NCBI GenBank assembly: GCA_037176885.1
Contig: JAWWNJ010000035.1
Location: 1,488,001-1,552,000, forward strand
Length of the DNA: 64,000 bases
Direction of reading: 5' to 3'
Source: Favolaschia claudopus
Taxonomy: Eukaryota > Basidiomycota > Agaricomycetes > Agaricales > Mycenaceae
Shown here one piece after another: positions 22,256 through 33,861 of the stretch. The position numbers and the translations under genes were made by a program. Numbering within the stretch: the stretch's first letter is position 1; the number at the start of each line of letters is the position of its first letter. The notes beneath the pieces were generated by a model. It was given only the letters and a program-made list of their open reading frames with translations. It ran no database searches and was not told where the DNA came from.

Positions 22256-24035
22256 TCACTTCTTGCCCTTCCCACCTTGCACCGGCACATTCTCGCTCCC
22301 AATGGCCAACCCCACCATCCCACTCACCGCCCCATCAACCCCTCCCCCATTCGCATTCACATTCCCCTCACTCGCGCCAGCAGCATTCCACGCCCCGCCG
22401 ACCACACCGATCCCCGCGCCAGTGGGCGGGGGCGTCCCTCCCCCCATCCCCTTCAGCTTCGCCGTCAACACGCACTTGGCCGCCTGCTCGAGCACCGCGT
22501 GATACATCGCCTTGTTGAAACCGACGCACTGCAGCCCGATGCATGCGACCTTGAGTGCGCCTGCCGCGTACAGCTGCGCGGTCTCGTAGAGGTTCTGCGG
22601 GGAGGTGTTCTTGCGACCCGCGATTGTGTCTTTGACCAGGGCTTGTGTGGTCTGCGGGGGGGCCGGATGAGATTGAGATTAGAGTGGAGAAGGCACGAGA
22701 CAAGATCACCTCGGTGGATAGCGCCTCCCATTCCTTCGTAGTGAGATCATCCAGTCTGAACGCTCTGTAAACACCGGCATAGTACCAGTTGCCATTCTTG
22801 TTGTAGAAACACTCTGCGATGCCGTTGAGCACAGTACATGACGAGCAAGAGAGAGACGCCCTCACCGGTAGGCTTGCTCAGGCGCGACATGACGTCGACC
22901 ATGTTCCAACGATGCGCTGTAGCAACCCGAGGATTGGTGCTGCATTTGAATAAGGGAATCAGCATGTAGCCGTGCTCCTCGCGATCGGGACACCAAGAGG
23001 TCGTCAGTTCTTGCAGGACGCGGTAATTCGCGAGTCTGCAAACGCTGAGAGCATGAATGAAATACAGGAGGATGCATACACGGTTCGAAGAGGCTGAGAG
23101 GAACAAGAGTCATTACTTGATCGAAAACACAATTAGGAAAAGAAAGATACTCCAGTTGCGTTGGCAAGAAACTCGTGCAGGGTAAACGGCGGGGGGAGAA
23201 CGATAGGCTTCAGAGTATCATCCGGAGGATCGGCAGGAAGAGGAATCGCCGCCAGGAGAGCATTTCTAGCTTTGATTATATCTTCGGGTTCGCTCGATTT
23301 CGGTGTGGTGTGGACAATCTAAAACGAGATGGCGTGAATGAATTGAAGTAGAGCACGAATTTTGAAGCACTTGGTGGTCCAGGTCATTGTCGCCTAGCAC
23401 AACTTTGGCGTTCTCGTTGCCGGAGGGAAGGGAAGACGGCCGAGTAGGAGGAAGAATAGGAGCAGGGAGTTCGCGAGGGATTCGTAATGAGGGACCAAAG
23501 TCAGACGCCGTTCGAATAAGTTGCGCGACTCGGCCGGGGTTCGTGTGGTCAATGCCATTCTTTATTTCGTTGCAGTTGGGAACCGACAGAGACTCCATAG
23601 GTCGTACCTCGTGGTAAGACGGCGGAGGTGGATCAGTAGCTTTTGTGCGGGCCGACGCCAGTTCGTCGCGGAGGGTCTTGACAGTACCTTCAAGTGCAGA
23701 GACTTGCTCCGATTGAGTTTGAGTTTGCTGTAGGCGCTCGATGGTAGCAGTCTTTTGACGAAGAGAGACATAGGCTTCAGAAAGGCGTTCGATGGCGGCG
23801 TCGCGAGCAGACAAGGCTTCGATTGCGCGAGTGCGTTCGACCTCGGCTTCTAGCGCCATTTCTATTGCATTATTCATCGGATCCTGGGACGCCCTGTGAG
23901 CGCGATTCCAGCCAGGTTTTGACGACAGACCCCGCGCAAAGCCCTGGGAGTGGGCAGCGAGTCTTTCTTGAGGTTGAGGAGCTCGTCTACGCTGAGAACA
24001 GGTAAGGGTTTGAGCGCGGGAGTAGCAGCGACCAT
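22256..24035 (-). CDS. DUF6697 domain protein with coiled coil
   Basis: The proposed start is the ATG at 24035 (MVAATPALKPLPVLSVDELL); an in-frame ATG at 24080 is possible. A 47-nt intron joins ALRG to DPMNNAIEMALEAEVERT. Residues about 50-120 form a coiled coil (IEALSARDAAIERLSEAY ... SALEGTVKTLRDELASAR). A Pro-rich linker leads to the conserved DUF6697 part: TSWCPDREEHGYMLIPLFKC, ATAHRWNMVDVMSRLSKPT, ECFYNKNGNWYYAGVYRAF, LDDLTTKEWEALSTE and AGRKNTSPQNLYETAQLYA. The C-terminus is Gly/Pro-rich, with the stop at 22256. Domain function is unknown; proteins of this type are basidiomycete-specific as far as I know. Reading frames are intact; one splice site near 23030-23130 is uncertain. Confidence 0.78.
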
Positions 24036-24533
24036 CTTCAGCTCGAGTTGACTGCCGACGACGACGAGGGCGGAAGCCAAGAAGGAAGGCGCGTCAAATC
24101 AACACTGCCAAATAACGCGTGAAAGGCCGAAAGGCCGGCGGCAATTCTCGTAAGGTTTCAAAACGTGTGTACTGATGGGAAGTTAATGGAAGATACGGAT
24201 CTTTGCGAATACACGCTTGGACCATGCGACAAGACGCTTAGACCACGCGTCACAAAATTATATTGACTGCCTAGCCCGCCGGGGAGCACAAAATAGCGAG
24301 GTGAGACATCAACTGAGAGCGACCTCTTTGGCTTCTTGGCCACACACACGATGTAGACGATCGGATGTATTTATTACACACAAGCTTCACTGGAGTGGCG
24401 AGCAGTTGCGGGCTATATCCAAAAAGGTTGGCAAAAGATGCTTCTCCGTGTGGAGCCGGCTGTCGCGCCACAAGCGACCTCGTTGCTGTGAACCACGCCT
24501 GAGATATCCTTGCAATATCCGTCCGTGGACGGA

Positions 24534-25635
24534 TCAAGTCGAGGTTATGAAGGGCGAGGAACGAGCGCCAGGCGTGGGCTGAGGCGGAGGTAGGGGCTCA
24601 GTGCGCTCCGAGGAAAAATTGGCGGGTGTAGAATGCAAAACGGGCTCTGACTCGTTTTCGGGTTCTCCCTCCCCGTCGCGGTCCCCATCATCATCAACTG
24701 GGTCCTCGCCGCTGCCGCCACCGTCTCTGGCCTCATTCATGAGAGAGTGGACAGAGTAATTCGCCACAATCACCCTCGCCACTCCCTTCGACCCCTCCGC
24801 GCTGTACCCAAACGAATCCTCGGACTCGCATTCCGATTCCGACATATCGATATCTGCCTCCTCCTCCATCTCCTGTGGGCTTTCAGGCTCAGGCTGTGGA
24901 ATAGAGGCTCGACGGCGCGCAGCAATAATCTTGGGTCGGGGGGCATATCCATGTTTACGCTTGCGATGGCGATGTAGAGACGACGGATCGGCCGTGGTGA
25001 AGTCGCATTTCACACCGTTGGGCCAATACTCTGGACATTTGTGTGGTTTCGCGCGAGTGCTGAGATGAGGGGAACCGAGTCAATACATAACTACAAAAAA
25101 ATTGAAAAGCAAACGCACTGAGTACGAATATGGGTGGCGAGGTTAGACTGGAGCGGCTCAGTGGCAGTCCATTAAAATTGGGATTATAAAACTCACCTTT
25201 TGTAATGTCTGATGTCTACAACCTTCCACAGGACATCGAAACATCCTGCGTAACATTAGAACGAGCCGAATTCGATCAGTGCCACTGAATTGACGCACAG
25301 CGACTCTTTATTACTTGCATGAAGCAGCATATGTCGCGGCAGGTCTGTATGCCGCCGCAAGGCCAAGCCACAGATGTCACACTGGGCACCATAGTTCTCG
25401 CTATTCTCGCTTCCCACCGTCGGCACTGGTGGCGTTGGCAGTCGCATCGGCATTGGCAAACTCGGACCGGGGGGAGGCACCTACAATCCCTTCAGTTTGG
25501 ATTCATTGCTTGCGAGCACAGACTGACAGTAACAGGTGGAACCGGGGGCGTAGACTCGGCGGCGAGTGGCACTGAACATCTTCGCGGTGGCGGGGGCAGG
25601 GCCTGGAACACATGGAAAGCAGGCTGCATCGACAT
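24534..25635 (-). CDS. C2H2 zinc-finger protein (likely transcription factor)
   Basis: Start ATG at 25635 (MSMQPAFHVFQALPPPPRR) gives a Pro-rich N-terminus that joins across an intron near 25490-25552 to MPPPGPSLPMPMRLPTPPVP. Three zinc fingers follow, split by introns: CDICGLALRRHTDLPRHMLLH, then CPVEGCRHQTLQKSNLATHI, then CPEYWPNGVKCDFTTADPSS followed by LHRHRKRKHG. A basic segment (RPKIIAARRRAS) may be a nuclear signal. The C-terminal third is strongly acidic (EMEEEADIDMSESECESEDS) and Pro/Ser-rich, as in activation domains. The stop is at 24534. A DNA-binding regulator is the natural reading; target genes are unknown. Confidence 0.83.
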
Positions 25636-26013
25636 GCTGGAAGACGAAGACCAAGATTTGACTCGAAGACCAATAAAACAGAAAAAAGATCCTAGTCGCA
25701 GATGGAGAGAGTGGTACAGAGAAGAACCAGGTAGAACATAGAAAGGTGGACACTACGCGACCCTGCCAGTGGCCATTCGGCGCGAGCCAAAGATGGAAAC
25801 AATGGGCGTAAATTGATTTGCCACAGATCAATGTTGCTTACTGCTTGCCAAAGCCCTCGGACGCGTCGCGTCGCGCGATTTCTAGAATTCAGAGATTTCT
25901 CGTGAATATGTAGAGGTGTCGACTTTTCACACCGAGAGTAACACTCAAGCCGACCTCAGGTAGTAAGAATAGGAGAAAAATACATTAAGCAATAAACATT
26001 AAGCAAAGTGGCA

Positions 26014-26886
26014 TTAGGCCGTCGCATCGAAAGCAAAAATTGGTACCCAAACTGCACGGTAATAATTCACCGCAACCAGCCTCACATCTCCAAAATGCAC
26101 GTTTCGCGCCGACCAGGGACTATGCGGCCCAAGAGGCGGAGTTTTCGCCGCCGCCTCACGAAGAAACAGCGCGACGCAGGTGGCAATCTCCTTGGCGAGG
26201 GCCGTACGACTGAGACGCACAACATTGAGTGTTCGCATGGGAAGATCGAACCCAGGCCACTGAGATTCAACTTTCGTGTCAGGGATGCGTGTTATAGAGC
26301 GAAAGGAAGGAAACGTACCTCAAGAATCCACCGCGTGCGCGACCACCCCTGCTCAGCCATTATAGGGTCGTGCGCGCAATCTAAGAGCACACGATCCTTC
26401 AAGATATCCTTCAGGTAGGGCGCGGGGTGGCCATGAACGGAAAACGAGATGCTCAGACAAGGCTGTCCGCAATACTGTGGGCGCCTAGGAAAATACTCGA
26501 TGCACTCCTCCGCAACGGCATAGGCCCCGTTGAGTATCGCCGAAGGTGTGGGTGGCGGCTGCGGCAAGCGGTATACACCCGGGACGAATGCGTAATCGGA
26601 CGTGTGGGGGTATGCACGTTGGGCGGGCTGGCATCGAACTGTCAGTCAAAAAGCCAGTGGCAAGAACGGTGGCAAACGCACCCTTCGCAACTCGCGAGAC
26701 AAACTTGAACTCGTGCACATAGATATAGGGTGTTCGTGTTGCGGGGTCGCATGATAATAGCAGCAAGACATTGGTGAGGAATCCGACGCAGACAATACAG
26801 ATAATAGCTATTGAGAAAGTGGAGAACGTGAGTGCAATATATAGCATAACAGACGGCGCCATAGTATCCCAAAACGGGCTAGCCAT
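26014..26886 (-). CDS. Unknown protein with one N-terminal membrane segment
   Basis: I do not recognise the family with certainty; similar sequences of unknown function seem to occur in other Agaricomycetes. The ATG at 26886 gives MASPFWDTMAPSVMLYIALT, followed by a long hydrophobic segment (IAIICIVCVGFLTNVLLLL), likely a signal anchor. A 43-nt intron near 26653-26695 leads to PHTSDYAFVPGVYRLPQPPP, CIEYFPRRPQYCGQPCLSIS and AEQGWSRTRWILE. A second intron then leads to WPGFDLPMRTLNVVRLSR and a tail with ALAKEIATCVALFLREAAA, ending at 26014. Frames are continuous. The conserved-looking Cys residues and the anchor suggest a lumenal or extracellular C-terminal domain. Confidence 0.55.
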
Positions 26887-27019
26887 CAACGCTTTGTTGT
26901 CATCGCCTTACGCCAGACCAAAGCAAAGCAAAGGAAAATGCCAAAGCGGCACGAACGGTTCGGATACAGAGTCAAAGCGGCGCCAGTATGAATGGTTTCA
27001 AGCGTCGGCGACCGCACGG

Positions 27020-28625
27020 AGGCTTGATAGAGTGTACGCGACGAACGTAAGCTTTGAACAAGGGCGCGCCACAAGTACAAGGACACAGAGAAAATCCAGG
27101 GTCCGCGGTTGACGAGCTTGACGACACACGGTAACTTGGCTCGCAGCAGAATACGTAGGTAGCATGGTGAGCTGAGTCGCGCCAGATACTCATGACGCGA
27201 AGAGCCTCCAGCGCTGCAGCCCTGCAAAAATCACTGAGTCCTAGTGGTGGCGTGCAGACAAACGCGTTTCAAACTCCGCCGCTGTATACTTACAGTGTTA
27301 CGTATCCCGATTAGGACATCATTCTCCCTAGAAATTAATCTGGCGACTCTGGCCTCGAGACCCTGCTGGTCCTGGGCATATCGAAGTTGTTCGAGCGAAG
27401 ATAAACAATGTTGACTGAGGCTTACTCGGAAAACACCCAGAGGAGCGAAACAATTACACGTTTAACTTACTACAATAATCTACGATATGCACTCCAGATA
27501 CTCGCGGTACCTGTCTTCTGCTTGGGGCCCGATCAAAAGGTTCCTCATCTCCTGCGCTACGTCTGGCACGTAGTATTCGTATGTCTTGTAATCTCGCAAG
27601 AAGAGCGCGAAAAATCGAAGGCTCCTGAAACCAAGCACCCGATCGGCCCACTCGGTGTCGTGCAGGGTATCAACACGCAGGTTGCGTTCTGTCCAGTTGA
27701 CCGCATTAGACACCTCGAAGCGAAAGGCAAGACGCTTAAGATTCATCTGCTGGAGCAAGGCGAAGGCGATATCCCATGCCTGGCTGTCTATCCCCAATAG
27801 CGAGCCGACTGGGAAGTTGTGGCCAAGGTCGACGCTATGAATATACGGGAGACACCACGTCCCCAGGCCGATGTGAACGAGACCCGCAAGCTCGTCGACG
27901 GAACAGTAGAAGGTGTTCTGTTCGTAGAGAATAGGGAGGGCTTCATGGTACGCCTGCCGACAGGAAAGTAGGATGGCAGTGGTGACTTTATCTGCGAGGA
28001 AAATCAACCGTTGTGGATTATGTTGCGGATCCTCGACTGGTAGGAAGAATTTGGACCGGACGCTATCGCTGGACCGTGACCAAACGAGCTGCAAATGGGC
28101 GACACGTCTTCCCAGAAGTTCCTCGTAGATCAACAGCCGTAGCTCCGGAGGAAGCCTGAAAAACGAATGGTGGGGCTGGTCGGCTGCAGAACGTTTGAAG
28201 ATGTCTATTCGGGCTGGGGGTTTGGGTTTGGATGTCGTCAAACGACGAATAGGTTCAGTAGGTGGGGGTGTCGTCAAACGACGGATGGGTTCAGTAGGTT
28301 TGGAGTGGCGTTGATCCCGTTTTCGACTACTAGTAACCGAAGATCGAAACCAGCCAAAGCAAGGAAAGCAGAAGGCACCATGTTCGACGGTTTCAAGACG
28401 AGGCACAGCTGAATTCGGCATTCAATTAGTTATGTATCGAGTTGGGGTCTGTGCAAGAGACTAGCATTCAATAGCCCCAGTTCAGGCCTGAAGATTCGAA
28501 ATTAGTGAGTCATTCGCGGATCGACGATGCGAACGAACAACGTGGCGGTCGAGAGAGGAGGGAAATAATTCCTGGGTAGATCCTGGGTGAGAACTCGGAT
28601 GTACGATGTTGTCGCAGTCACAATG
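27020..28625. repeat. Right arm of inverted segmental duplication
   Basis: This is the reverse-complement partner of about 18815-20205. It is the longer arm. It keeps the roughly 45 bases before the ATG (tagtctcttgcacagac onward) and a block of over 100 bases downstream of the gene that the left arm lacks. The two arms point toward each other with about 6.8 kb between them holding the DUF6533, DUF6697, zinc-finger and anchor-protein genes. Confidence 0.8.
27480..28421 (-). CDS. DUF7730 / F-box-like protein, copy C
   Basis: A single-exon frame from the ATG at 28421 (MPNSAVPRLETVEHGAFCF). After RHSKPTEPIRRL it carries an in-frame direct repeat of about 13 residues (PTEPIRRLTT twice) that copy B lacks. 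The core is FFRLPPELRLLIYEELLGRR, TTAILLSCRQAYHEALPILY and WADRVLGFRSLRFFALFLRD. The end differs: YREYLECIS and stop, because about 17 bases present in copy B are missing here, shifting the frame and removing the last residues. This copy may still be functional since the loss is terminal. It lies in the right arm of the inverted duplication. Confidence 0.77.
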   Translation of the reverse strand: MPNSAVPRLETVEHGAFCFPCFGWFRSSVTSSRKRDQRHSKPTEPIRRLTTPPPTEPIRRLTTSKPKPPARIDIFKRSAADQPHHSFFRLPPELRLLIYEELLGRRVAHLQLVWSRSSDSVRSKFFLPVEDPQHNPQRLIFLADKVTTAILLSCRQAYHEALPILYEQNTFYCSVDELAGLVHIGLGTWCLPYIHSVDLGHNFPVGSLLGIDSQAWDIAFALLQQMNLKRLAFRFEVSNAVNWTERNLRVDTLHDTEWADRVLGFRSLRFFALFLRDYKTYEYYVPDVAQEMRNLLIGPQAEDRYREYLECIS

Positions 28626-29202
28626 TTAATGATCTACGCTGGGGTTCGGCCACTGCGCTTTGTCGCGCGCGACTAGTATGCAGCGGGCAGCAGCAGGAAA
28701 GCGAGTCGGAAGAAGCGGAGACGCGGGAATGACCGAACCCGTACGCAAAGGCGAACGAGAGTCTAGATGAAGATCCAAGCAACAGAAAAAGCAGTGGGTG
28801 TGTGGGCAAAGCTGGGATGAAGGGGAGGAAGACGCGTAAAAGAGTCTTGAGAGCAGACGCGTCGATGAGCAGAGGCGATCAGGAGATTAGTTGTCGGCAG
28901 GGCACGGCACGAACTAGCTTGCCGTACACTCGATCGGCCACTGCCAACTGGCAGGCTCACAAGTTCGCCTTTGGCTGAGCTCCCAAGCAGGTATCTGGCC
29001 TACGCTTCCCCCACATCCCACATCTGACGGTGCCTATTCAGGAAACGATTTTCTCCTGTCCGATCAACTGTTCGAAAGAAAAGCACAGAACGAGATACAT
29101 CTAAGTATTAGAGACTGTAAGAGCTGGAGGATAGACATGAGGAAACCACTGTTGTGAATTACAACAATAATGACAACAGTATCGAATGTATTCAAGATAC
29201 AC
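28626..29202. other. Intergenic, nothing recognised
   Basis: No reading frame here has family features. The stretch separates the repeat arm from the 3' end of the methyltransferase gene. Confidence 0.4.
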
Positions 29203-30162
29203 TCAGAGCTTTGCGCCTTTCGCCAAGAAGATATCCTCAGGATGCATCGTACTCTTCGGACCCTTGAACAACACAAGCTCAAACTCTCCCAACCCAGCGA
29301 CCTCATAAGCCTCCTTGATAGCACTCTCCGAAATTCCGCCTCTATGCGCGATAGAATGGCTGAATTCCTCCGGTATAGCCATCGCGTTCATGTTGGGGAA
29401 GTCCACGACGATGAGGGTGCCACCGGGTTTGAGGAAGAATGCGAGGAGACGGGTGACGGAGAGAATGTCGCCGAAGTGGTGATATGCGAGCGAGCACTGT
29501 GAAGATGAAGAACCATGTCGGCGAACGGTACATGTCGAGGCCAGGGGGGAGGATTTGATACGCACCACGACGACGTCGAACTTGGTCCCATCAAGCTCAT
29601 GATCTTCTCCCTTGAGTTCGGTGCGTATGGCACGCATCTTGTCGGTCGAGATTCCTGAAGGATATTGAGAATCCATTCCATCACCCCCGCACCAAAAGAA
29701 AAATACGCACCGTGGGCTTGCGCGCCTTTGGTGAACTGGTCAACCATGCCTTGACTGATATCGACACCGAGATAAGTCTTGCAGTGCGGGACTATGTTAC
29801 GGGCAACGATACCTGGGAGACATGAACGCGTTCAGCGACGGATACTTACTATAATTAATAATCAATAATCACCCGTTCCACAAGCGTAATCCAGCACAAG
29901 CGTGCTGTCCTTGTCAAATGAGTACGCCTGCAGAATCGCTTCAGATATCCTACATAGTCGAGTTAGATATACGCCTCGAAACGGTCTTGCAAACGTACTT
30001 GGAAGCGACCTCAGCAGCATCGGGACGTTGATCTGCTTCGTGAGCATGTTTGTCGAACAGAGCCTGGTTTGCGGCAGCGAAGTCGTGGGGGGTCAGTGAG
30101 GACATCTGGAATGGAGATACAGGGTGCTGGTGGTGATGGTGGTGGAGATGTTCTGCAGACAT
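29203..30162 (-). CDS. Class I SAM-dependent methyltransferase
   Basis: Start ATG at 30162 (MSAEHLHHHHHQHPVSPFQ) with a natural His-rich stretch; an in-frame ATG at 30105 (MSSLTPHDFAAANQALFDK) is also plausible. After introns the SAM-binding fold reads STLVLDYACGTG (motif I), IVPHCKTYLGVDIS (post-I acidic residue), FDVVV-CSLAYHHFGD (motif II/III), then LAFFLKPGGTLIVVDFP. The end is FELVLFKGPKSTMHPEDIF with the stop at 29203. Frames are intact over four introns. The fold and size (about 270 residues) match small-molecule methyltransferases; substrate unknown. The loop AYHHF in place of the usual lid suggests a UbiE/COQ5-like or methyltransf_11 type. Confidence 0.83.
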
Positions 30163-31609
30163 TTTTTGAACTGAGTGTAATAAGGCAAGGGCCCACGAGA
30201 GGTACCGCCTACTCATAGTGTACGTTATTGAGAGCATTGCTTTTTATAAGTAAATCGCGACCGGGAAGGTTCTCGTTCCCAATTTTTCGACACAGACATT
30301 TCACTTCCGATCATACAAATTCAATGTCCTTGCCCTGAGGTGAGCGAAAGTGAACGCGCGTGCACGGCACCCATGAACAAGCAAGAATTTAGTTGGAGGG
30401 AACAAGACAGATTAGGATGATTTCGTCAGATGAATGTGATTGGAGGAAGAGCCAAGACTCCAGAGCAGTCGTTCCCTGAAGCACGAGTAACGAGGAGTTG
30501 TGAAGGTGCCAATGGAGTTCCGAGACTATACGTGAGAGGAGGACCCACAACCGGGAAGGTACTATTTTTTGCTTGTAGCGAGACTGGTGGCTATTCAGAT
30601 TTCATAAAATTTCAGTGTGCGGTTCTTTCGAGCGCAGCAAACAGCTGCAGAGCACACTTGTGACTTGTTCAGAGCCTGATTAGCTGTGTCGATTCGGAGT
30701 AACTCCTGCGCTGCCGCCTGCGAGATGACAGAGTACCCCAAAGGCGAGCGAATTCAGGCAAATTCTTGGAATTATTGATTTGGCTACGCCGAGCTAGCAG
30801 AATACGTAGAAAGCATAATGAACTGGGGCGTTCCAGACAGTCTTGACGCGATGAGCCTCCAGGGTCGGCAGAGGTGACTGAGGGCTCGTGGTGGCGCCAA
30901 GACAAAGTCGTTTCAAAGTTTGACGTTCTCTCCTTAACGAGGCACGAGTGATGGCGAGAACAGGGTTTGTGGATCAGCGGTGATCGACGATCGGAGTCTC
31001 TTCCTCTTGACTCCGATGTCGACTCCGCCGCCTCCGTCTGGCCGCGCTCGCAGCTTGCGAGCACTACCTTTTTCTTGTCCCTCCCACCCTTCCCTTTTTA
31101 CTTATATTTCTTTTGCTCAATCTTGATGCTTTTTCCCTTGCTCGGGGTTTTTCCCTCAACGAAGTTTACCTGAGAAGGTTTTTAACGCACTTGATTTGAA
31201 GCCCCTTCTACGTACATTTCAACTCCATCTATTCTGCTATCTGAAGTTGTTAGTTATCTCTACAACTCTACTCTAGGTTGATGTACGTAGGAAATATATT
31301 CAGGGCCAATGGGGGATCCGCCGAAGAATTCCCCATTGCGCCGGAGAGCCCGTGGGGCTGGGCTCTCTCCCGCTTTCCATCCATCCACTCAGACTGAGTC
31401 GGCGAGCGTCATCCACAAACCGCTGTCATATACAGTTGTTTGTTACGTATCCCAATTAGTTTTTTTAAAGCATCATTCGCTCTGGCTCGAGGACTCAAGC
31501 AACATAACCTACCTTCACCTGTCGTCCCGCGCCGCTTGACAATCAAACACAGAATCCGAATCCACGTAATTATCTGAACCATTATTTATATGTACAAAAT
31601 AGAATATTG
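30163..31609. other. Intergenic with repeat fragment
   Basis: No gene was recognised. It contains a fragment of the DUF7730-associated repeat (about 30785-31500). The rest shows only short, overlapping frames. Confidence 0.45.
30785..31500. repeat. Third, partial copy of the DUF7730-flanking repeat
   Basis: About 30795-30935 (agcagaatacgtag ... gtttcaaag) resembles 27145-27275, and about 31436-31480 (gttacgtatccca, attag, catcattc) resembles 27297-27330, in the same orientation. Some 480 unrelated bases separate the two matches. No DUF7730 coding part is present, so this part of the repeat spreads on its own. Confidence 0.55.
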
Positions 31610-33861
31610 TTATCGTTCCTCCTCCCTCCCCTCCTCCACATCATCCTCAACCCGCCCCGTCGCATGTTTCGCCGGCTCCCCCTTGACCGTATCCGGTAAC
31701 GAGTACTCCTCTATCGGCAAACAAGACAGGAAGATACCTATCGCCAGGCCCTACATACGCCGGGTTAGTGAGGGAATTCAGAAAAGCATCAACGGTAGCA
31801 AGACGCACAATCTGGCAATAAAACACCGTCCGAAGGGCAAGCGCCCAACTCTCCATGGCCTTGAGCTGCAGCTCCTCCGGCAGCGTGTGGATGTACGCCG
31901 TCGAGTCGAGGATTTTGGAGACCGTCTGCACGGATTGAAGTCAATAATTGAGCCGAGCGATAGTCAGGAGACGCACGTCTTCATCCGGTATACGGGCGCG
32001 TAGGTTGCGCGCGAGGAGGGCCTGCGTGAGGGTGGCTGAAAGGGAGACTCCGAGAACTTGGCCTGTCGTTCGGAAGAGATAGGATACTGGTTGCAATGAG
32101 TTCATGGGGGTAAAGAGGGGGAAGGGCAAAGCGTACTTCCAGTCGCCAACGGGATATCATCACGAGGGACGCTCGCGATGAGGGCGAGGAGGGTGGTGGT
32201 CAAAACTGCAGCGAAGCCGAAGCCCTGTCACGAGAATGAGTTGACGCTCAAGTACGCAGACGACACGACGAACCGATGGCGCAAGAGTGAGGTATAGCAC
32301 CCATTCCGGGGTTCGGGGATTCCTGTCCGATGGTGAGGCAAGAATATCGAGACACGACTTCTCTGGCTAACCATGAGACGAGTATCAGATTCGCAGCGAT
32401 GATGCAAAGGCTGGCAACTGCCTGGAACGTCCAGTAGCGGCCAGTTTTGCGCATATACCAGCCCGCGAGGAGGGACCCGATCGCCACGAAAACGGAGTTG
32501 GGGATGAGGTGGGCTCCAGCGTCAGCGGAGGTGCGGAGGCGGGCGGCTGTGAAGTACAAGGGGACGTTGTAGAGGGTGGAGAAGGTGAGCACTGCGATGA
32601 GGAAGTTGTTGAGGGCGACGAAGCCTGGTGTTCGCTGCAGGTGATAGATTAGTATGTGAGACAAACACTTTGAAAGAACGAATGCATACTCGTTTTAGCA
32701 TGGTGAGCGGCATGACGGGCTCGGCAGCAACTTTGAACTCTACCAGAAGGAAGATGCAGAGCGAAACAGCACTGAAAAAATTGTCAGGCTAGATCAGAAA
32801 AGTGTCGACAAACCACTCACGAAGCCGTCAGCGAAGCCCAAACTCGAGGATGGCTCCAGTCATCGCCCATAGTAGACTTGAAGTGCATACCGAGGAGGAA
32901 GGTCAGAATAGTCGCGATGAGACTGGCGGAACCGGCATAGTCAATCCGCTTGAGCTTGGACCAGATGCCAGTGTTGGCGGCTGCAAGGACGAGTTCCGGC
33001 TCCCTAATTTTGAGAAATAGCAGCAAGAGACCGAAGGCCAGGACTGGGGACTGGCACAAGAAGGCGGCGCGCCAACCGATGGTGTCGCCGAGCCAGCCTC
33101 CAAGAGGTGCACCGATGGCTCCCCCGAGGCCAAATAGAAGATTTCCGACTGAGAGAATATGTGAATATGGAGAACTTTGAGAGGAGAACCGGATACGTAC
33201 ACCCTTGGTATAGTCCCCGCGACTTCAGAGGAACAGAGTCGGACATGATGACAGAACCAACGACAGTCATCCCGCTTCCTCCCATCCCTGCAAGAGCCCT
33301 GCATATGAGCAGTTCCCACCTTTCAAAACAGGTTAATGAAGCAGAGAATAGACGTGTCGTGGCTTACATGTTGCGCGCCAGACCGCAGAGAGCGGTGCCT
33401 ACCCCGAACAAAGTGGCTGCAAACAGCATGCTCGGTCGCCGGCCCAGAATATTAGCCAGTCGTCCTGATAGACAGTCAGAACCTTTTTCAAGAAGTTGAA
33501 GCCTAGGGTACCATAGAGAGGCGTGAAAGCGCAGAGTGAGAGCAAGTAAGCTGTTCCGATCCAAGAACTAAGCTGCATAGACTTCAAGGACGAGCCAATG
33601 GTGCTAATGAGCGTCGCGACGATAGTAGCATCTACAGAGCCTATGAAGACCAGACTGAGGCCGCGTCAGAGACATTTTGAGGTTAAAAAACAGTAATTTA
33701 AAGTTTGAGGTGAAGGAAGATGGCAAGCACTGGTAGTCACGCAAACTAACTCTCACTCGAACTTCCACGTACCTCCAAATTCCAGTCATAAGTAACGCAA
33801 AGTCCCACCGCGACGCATCTTCAGGCCGCTTGGCAAGCAGCGGGGTAGTCTCAGTCGCCAT
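31610..33861 (-). CDS. MFS transporter, DHA2 type
   Basis: Start ATG at 33861 (MATETTPLLAKRPEDASRWD). Clean introns link the exons. The signature RLANILGRRPSMLFAA is the MFS loop 2-3 motif A, and WELLICRALAGMGGSGMTVV with VGNLLFGLGGAIGAPLGGWL carries the motif C-like antiporter helix. Later helices are AFLCQSPVLAFGLLLLFL, SLIATILTFLLGM, LNNFLIAVLTFSTLYNVPLY, FVAIGSLLAGWYMRKTG and YLFRTTGQVLGVSLSATL, the last being typical of DHA2/VBA drug and basic-amino-acid exporters. The C-terminus ends AIGIFLSCLPIEEYSL and an acidic tail, stop at 31610. Role: proton-coupled efflux or vacuolar import; substrate unknown. The frame is intact. Confidence 0.88.

Noticed and set aside
24217..24582. 121-codon plus-strand frame
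   Set aside because: Overlaps the 3' end of the zinc-finger gene and has a composition typical of non-coding DNA.
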